DNA of 8,839 nucleotides from an uncultured Oscillospiraceae bacterium. GTDB taxonomy: Bacteria; Bacillota; Clostridia; Oscillospirales; Oscillospiraceae. Position numbers and translations under genes: made by a program. The DNA lies in the NCBI GenBank assembly GCA_934668295.1, contig CAKUND010000082.1:1-8839 (forward strand). The letters are read 5' to 3'. Position 1 is the stretch's first letter; every line of letters begins with the position of its first letter. The notes under the pieces are model-generated. The model did no database searches, was not told the origin of the DNA, and worked only from the letters and a program-made list of their open reading frames with translations. Below, piece by piece: positions 6,021 through 8,839 of the stretch.

Positions 6021-7262
6021 ATGTCCGCAGCCCCGAACAAAAAGCCCTCCTTTGCCCTTGGCCTGATCCTGATCGTGCTTCTGCTGGCCGCCGTTATTTT
6101 CGGCGGCATGTGGGTCGTGCAGGCGGCGTTCACGCCGCGCATGTCCGACGCGAAGGCTGCCGCCGAAGGCCTCCCTGCGCCTGCCGAAGAACCGGCCGTG
6201 CAGGCAGAGCCTGCGGTGCAGGAACCAGAGGAGCAGCCTGCGCAGGAAGCGCCCGCGGAATCGAGGGTGACGCTCATGGCGCTGGGCGACGATCTGATCC
6301 ACAACTGCGTCTACTGGTCCGCACAGACACCGGAGGGCGGCTATGATTTTACGTCGTTCTTCGACGATATCCGGCCCACCGTCCGGCAGTACGATCTGGC
6401 CTGCATTAATCAGGAGACGATCCTGGTCAAGGACCGTGAGCTGATCGAGAGCTATCCGGTCTTCGGCTCGCCCATCGAGGTCGCCGACGCGCTGGCCGAT
6501 GCCGGCTTCAACGTCGTGACCTTCGCCAGCAACCACTGCTATGACAAGAAGGAGACCGGCATCACGGACACGCTGTCCTATTTCCACGAGACCTATCCGG
6601 AGATCACCACGCTCGGCATCCACGACACGGAGGCGGACGCGCAGACGATCCCCATCGTTGAGAAAAACGGCATCCGCATCGCCATGCTGAACTTCACCTA
6701 CGGCTTCAACAACTCCATGCCCGAAAAGCGCTGGATGGTCGACACGCTCTCCGGACAGGAGACGGTCTGTGGCCGCATCGAGCAGGCAAAGCAGGAGGCG
6801 GACTTCGTCATCGTTTTCCCGCACTGGGGCACGGAGGATACCTTCAGCCCGGATAACGACCAGCTCACCTGGGCGCAGGCAATGGCGGACGCGGGCGCGG
6901 ATCTCATCATCGGCGGCCATCCGCACACGCTCCAGCCGGTCGAGCTGCTCACGGCGGCCGACGGCCGCGACGTACCGGTCTATTACAGTCTCGGAAACTT
7001 CCTGTCGCACCAGAAGGAAAAAATGAACCTCCTCGGCGGCATGGCCAGCGTGACCATTGTCAAGGACGCAGACGGAACGCACGTGTCGGAATATGACCTC
7101 AAGCCGACCATCAACGTCATTCTCCGCAACACGAACACCGGCTGGTACACCTACCGCCCGATGCTTCTCGACAACTACAGCAGCGAGCTCGCCGGCCAGA
7201 ACCGCTTCTCCGAATGCACCGTCGACGCCATGTGGGCGCTGTACGAGGATATCACGGGATAA
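6021..7262 (+). CDS. Membrane-anchored CapA/PgsA-family protein (metallophosphatase-like fold)
   Basis: CapA-family proteins have a calcineurin-like metallophosphatase fold, and characterised members take part in poly-gamma-glutamate capsule synthesis or anchoring; many clostridial members have no tested role. The 413 residues comprise a transmembrane anchor (about 11-34), a Pro/Glu/Ala-rich linker (about 42-80) and an extracytoplasmic catalytic-like domain. Family motifs in order: ALGDDLIHN (87-95), INQETIL (129-135), ASNHCYD (169-175, where ANNHxxD is usual), FPHWGTE (266-272), GGHPHTLQPVE (298-308) and YYSLGNFLS (321-329). The predicted metal ligands Asp90, Asn171, His268, His300 and His302 are present. 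No pgsB or pgsC gene is in the window, so capsule synthesis is not implied. It ends the three-gene operon; a strong hairpin follows 6 nt after the stop. Confidence 0.92.
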   Translation: MSAAPNKKPSFALGLILIVLLLAAVIFGGMWVVQAAFTPRMSDAKAAAEGLPAPAEEPAVQAEPAVQEPEEQPAQEAPAESRVTLMALGDDLIHNCVYWSAQTPEGGYDFTSFFDDIRPTVRQYDLACINQETILVKDRELIESYPVFGSPIEVADALADAGFNVVTFASNHCYDKKETGITDTLSYFHETYPEITTLGIHDTEADAQTIPIVEKNGIRIAMLNFTYGFNNSMPEKRWMVDTLSGQETVCGRIEQAKQEADFVIVFPHWGTEDTFSPDNDQLTWAQAMADAGADLIIGGHPHTLQPVELLTAADGRDVPVYYSLGNFLSHQKEKMNLLGGMASVTIVKDADGTHVSEYDLKPTINVILRNTNTGWYTYRPMLLDNYSSELAGQNRFSECTVDAMWALYEDITG

Positions 7263-7268
7263 AATGAT

Positions 7269-7299
7269 AGCCCCGGCTTCCATATCGGAAGCCGGGGCT
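7269..7299. terminator. Bidirectional hairpin between convergent genes
   Basis: AGCCCCGGCTTCC (7269-7281) pairs perfectly with GGAAGCCGGGGCT (7287-7299) around a 5-nt loop. It lies between the CapA stop and the cysK stop. On the minus strand, ATCATTTTAT follows the stem, giving a moderate U-tract for cysK. On the plus strand only a weak T content follows. It probably serves both converging transcripts. Confidence 0.8.
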
Positions 7300-7317
7300 C
7301 GGTATATCCTTTGGGGA

Positions 7318-8250
7318 TCAATCCGCGAACAGCGGGGTAGAGAGATAGCGGTCGCCGGTGTCGGGGAACAGGACGACGATGGTCTTGCCCTCGTTTTCGG
7401 GGCGCTTGGCCAGCTCGATGGCTGCGTGAAGCGCCGCGCCGGAGGAAATGCCGACCAGAACGCCTTCCTTTCTGCCGACGAGCCTGCCGCCTGCGAACGC
7501 GTCCTCATTCGAGACCGGGATGATCTCGTCATAGACCTTCGTGTCGAGCACATCGGGGACGAAGCCTGCGCCGATGCCCTGGATCTTATGCGCGCCCGCA
7601 ACGCCCTGCGACAGAACAGGGGACGAGGCCGGCTCGACCGCGACGACCTTCACGGACGGCACCTTGTCCTTCAGATACTGCCCCACGCCGGTGATCGTGC
7701 CACCGGTGCCGACGCCCGCGACAAAGTAATCGACCTTGCCGTCGGTATCCGTGTAAATTTCGGGGCCTGTGGTCTCAATGTGAGCTTTCGGGTTCGAGGG
7801 ATTGACAAACTGGCCGGGGACGAAGCTGTTCGGGATCTGCTTTGCCAGTTCGTCAGCCTTTGCGATCGCGCCCTTCATGCCCTTGGCGCCCTCTGTCAGC
7901 ACAAGCTCCGCGCCGTAGGCCTTCATGAGCTGACGGCGTTCAACGGACATTGTCTCGGGCATGACAATGATGATGCGGTAGCCTCTGGCCGCTGCGACGG
8001 AGGCAAGGCCGATGCCGGTATTGCCGGAGGTCGGCTCGATGATGACAGAGCCGGGCTTCAGCTGGCCAGCAGCCTCTGCGTCGTCGATCATCTTCTTCGC
8101 GATGCGGTCCTTGACGGAGCCGGCGGGGTTGAAGGATTCGAGCTTGGCCAGAATCCTGGCCTTCAGCTGCAGTTCCTTTTCAATGTGCGTGAGCTCCAGC
8201 AGGGGAGTTTTGCCGATCAGCTGGTCAGCGGAAGTATAAATGTTGGACAT
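7318..8250 (-). CDS. cysK: Cysteine synthase A (O-acetylserine sulfhydrylase)
   Basis: This PLP enzyme makes L-cysteine from O-acetylserine and sulfide in the cytoplasm. The 310 residues match the usual CysK length. Visible motifs are [11 protein letters not shown] (39-49) with the PLP lysine Lys47, [10 protein letters not shown] (72-81, substrate-binding loop), [12 protein letters not shown] (179-190, phosphate-binding glycines), EPASSPVLS (206-214), [15 protein letters not shown] (222-236) and GISSGAA (267-273), with Ser270 placed to contact the pyridine nitrogen. The start at 8250 has AAAGGAGA at an 8-nt spacing. A longer in-frame start at 8271 is rejected because translation would begin upstream of the Shine-Dalgarno sequence and include it in the coding sequence. 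No serine acetyltransferase gene is adjacent, and no cysteine T-box or other riboswitch fits in the 127-bp leader. The gene converges with the CapA operon. Confidence 0.97.
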   Translation of the reverse strand: MSNIYTSADQLIGKTPLLELTHIEKELQLKARILAKLESFNPAGSVKDRIAKKMIDDAEAAGQLKPGSVIIEPTSGNTGIGLASVAAARGYRIIIVMPETMSVERRQLMKAYGAELVLTEGAKGMKGAIAKADELAKQIPNSFVPGQFVNPSNPKAHIETTGPEIYTDTDGKVDYFVAGVGTGGTITGVGQYLKDKVPSVKVVAVEPASSPVLSQGVAGAHKIQGIGAGFVPDVLDTKVYDEIIPVSNEDAFAGGRLVGRKEGVLVGISSGAALHAAIELAKRPENEGKTIVVLFPDTGDRYLSTPLFAD

Positions 8251-8258
8251 ATTCGAAA

Positions 8259-8266
8259 TCTCCTTT
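8259..8266 (-). promoter_or_regulatory. Strong ribosome binding site of cysK
   Basis: AAAGGAGA on the minus strand, 8 nt before ATG 8250, fixes the cysK start. No clear sigma-A promoter was found between 8267 and 8377; the TATGAT at 8267-8272 abuts the ribosome site and has no -35 at the right distance. Confidence 0.8.
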
Positions 8267-8330
8267 ATCATATCAAAATTAAAAATGTGAACGCGCCGGG
8301 AATACCGGGTGGTCGTAAAACAGTAAAATC

Positions 8331-8358
8331 AAAAAATGGTGAAAACCTTGTGTTTTCA
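8331..8358 (-). terminator. Second hairpin with T6, likely recombinase terminator
   Basis: On the minus strand TGAAAAC and GTTTTCA (arms 8352-8358 and 8340-8346) form a 7-bp stem with a 5-nt loop. After 3 nt comes a run of six T (8331-8336). The stem is AT-rich and weak by itself, but it follows another hairpin at 8364-8385, so together they could end the recombinase transcript. Confidence 0.45.
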
Positions 8359-8363
8359 AGTGG

Positions 8364-8385
8364 CGGCGTGACTTCGGTCACGCCG
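8364..8385 (-). terminator. Nine-bp hairpin with tetraloop at the recombinase stop
   Basis: CGGCGTGAC (8364-8372) pairs perfectly with GTCACGCCG (8377-8385) around TTCG (CGAA on the minus strand). The recombinase stop codon at 8378-8380 is inside the stem. On the plus strand the hairpin is followed by TTTCCTTTTT, so it would also stop transcription running towards the recombinase gene. It may act with the hairpin at 8340-8358. Confidence 0.5.
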
Positions 8386-8839
8386 TTTCCTTTTTCATCA
8401 GCTCATTCAGAGGGATAAAGCCCAGTCCATCATACTTGATATGGATGTGCTGTACCCGCTTGCCGCTGGACTTGTCCGGTGCGTCCACATAGATGGCAGA
8501 CACCAACTCACGCAGAGCATAGCCGTCCAGTTCCTCAATGCCCACATACTTGTGCGCTTTCTGAATGAACTTCTCAATGTTTTCGTTCTGTCGTTCCTGT
8601 ACTTCAATCTCCTGCTGCAAGGTGATCGCTTCCGCTTCCAACTGCTTCTGCTCCGCTTCATAGGTCTGGCTCAGCATATCATAGCGTTCATCCGTCAGCC
8701 GCCCGCTGGCGTTGTCCTCGTAAATCTTGATGAACAGCCTTTTCAGCTCGGCAATGCGCCGTTCGTTGCTCTCCAGACGCTTTCTGCGGATGCGGATTTG
8801 TTCACAGCTTTCCACGCGGAGCTGTTCCTCCATGATCGT
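8378..8839 (-). CDS. Large serine recombinase, C-terminal part (DUF4368-type), runs off right edge
   Basis: The last 153 codons of a gene whose 5' end lies beyond the window; the frame stays open to the edge. Large serine recombinases excise and integrate mobile elements such as Tn4451/Tn5397-like transposons and other integrative elements. The visible part has a long charged coiled coil (about the first 95 visible residues, rich in Glu, Gln, Arg and Lys, with ESNERRIAELKRLFIKIYED and ASGRLTDERYDMLSQTYEAE), then LRELVSAIYVDAPDK and HIHIKYDGLGFIPLNEL near the end. This arrangement is typical of the C-terminal region of TnpX/TndX-like recombinases carrying DUF4368. The catalytic serine domain is not in view. 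By eye its codon and base use is less GC-biased than that of cysK and the operon, which fits mobile origin. The family call rests on my recognition of the C-terminal region, not on the active site. Confidence 0.82.
   Translation of the reverse strand, partial: TIMEEQLRVESCEQIRIRRKRLESNERRIAELKRLFIKIYEDNASGRLTDERYDMLSQTYEAEQKQLEAEAITLQQEIEVQERQNENIEKFIQKAHKYVGIEELDGYALRELVSAIYVDAPDKSSGKRVQHIHIKYDGLGFIPLNELMKKETA

Noticed and set aside
5997..7601. 534-codon minus-strand frame across the CapA gene and the cysK end
   Set aside because: It runs through the intergenic hairpin and two real genes in other frames, and has shadow-like composition.
7057..8418. 453-codon plus-strand frame opposite cysK
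   Set aside because: It crosses the CapA stop, the hairpin and cysK; cysK is unambiguous on the other strand.

Overview
The window looks like chromosome from a GC-rich, low-oxygen Firmicute of the Clostridia, most likely an Oscillospiraceae-type gut bacterium. The grounds are strong AGGAGG-like ribosome sites, sigma-A promoters, a divergent clostridial-type topoisomerase pair, a DUF1846 protein and a DUF4368-type large serine recombinase. This placement is inference from gene families and composition; no species can be named.

Layout, left to right. (1) The minus strand carries a split type II topoisomerase pair. A complete GyrB/ParE-like subunit (909-2888) lies upstream of a GyrA/ParC-like subunit that begins at 344 and runs off the left edge. 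The two are separated by about 560 bp of non-coding DNA holding several hairpins, three of which share an oligopyrimidine/oligopurine core (TTTTCTTTTG or close variants). (2) A divergent promoter region (2889-3142) has one convincing sigma-A promoter facing each way. The topoisomerase promoter is overlaid by a perfect 6-6-6 dyad. (3) The plus strand carries a tight three-gene operon (3143-7262): a cytoplasmic DUF1846 protein of unknown function, a membrane-anchored family 3 glycosidase (NagZ-like), and a membrane-anchored CapA-family protein. The last two share one design: an N-terminal transmembrane anchor, a Pro/Glu/Ala-rich linker and an extracytoplasmic enzyme domain. (4) A 13-bp perfect hairpin (7269-7299) separates the operon from the convergent cysK gene (cysteine synthase, 7318-8250, minus). 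(5) At the right edge, 127 bp upstream of cysK, is the 3' end of a large serine recombinase gene on the minus strand, which marks the probable border of an integrated mobile element.

How the genes fit together: the topoisomerase pair acts on DNA topology; the operon's two anchored enzymes point to cell-wall or surface-polymer turnover, with DUF1846 as an uncharacterised cytoplasmic partner; cysK makes cysteine. I did not find a clearly new multi-gene system. The points most worth a second look are the structured island inside the topoisomerase pair, the DUF1846-glycosidase-CapA operon, the alanine at the quinolone-contact position of the GyrA-like subunit, and the possible element junction upstream of cysK.
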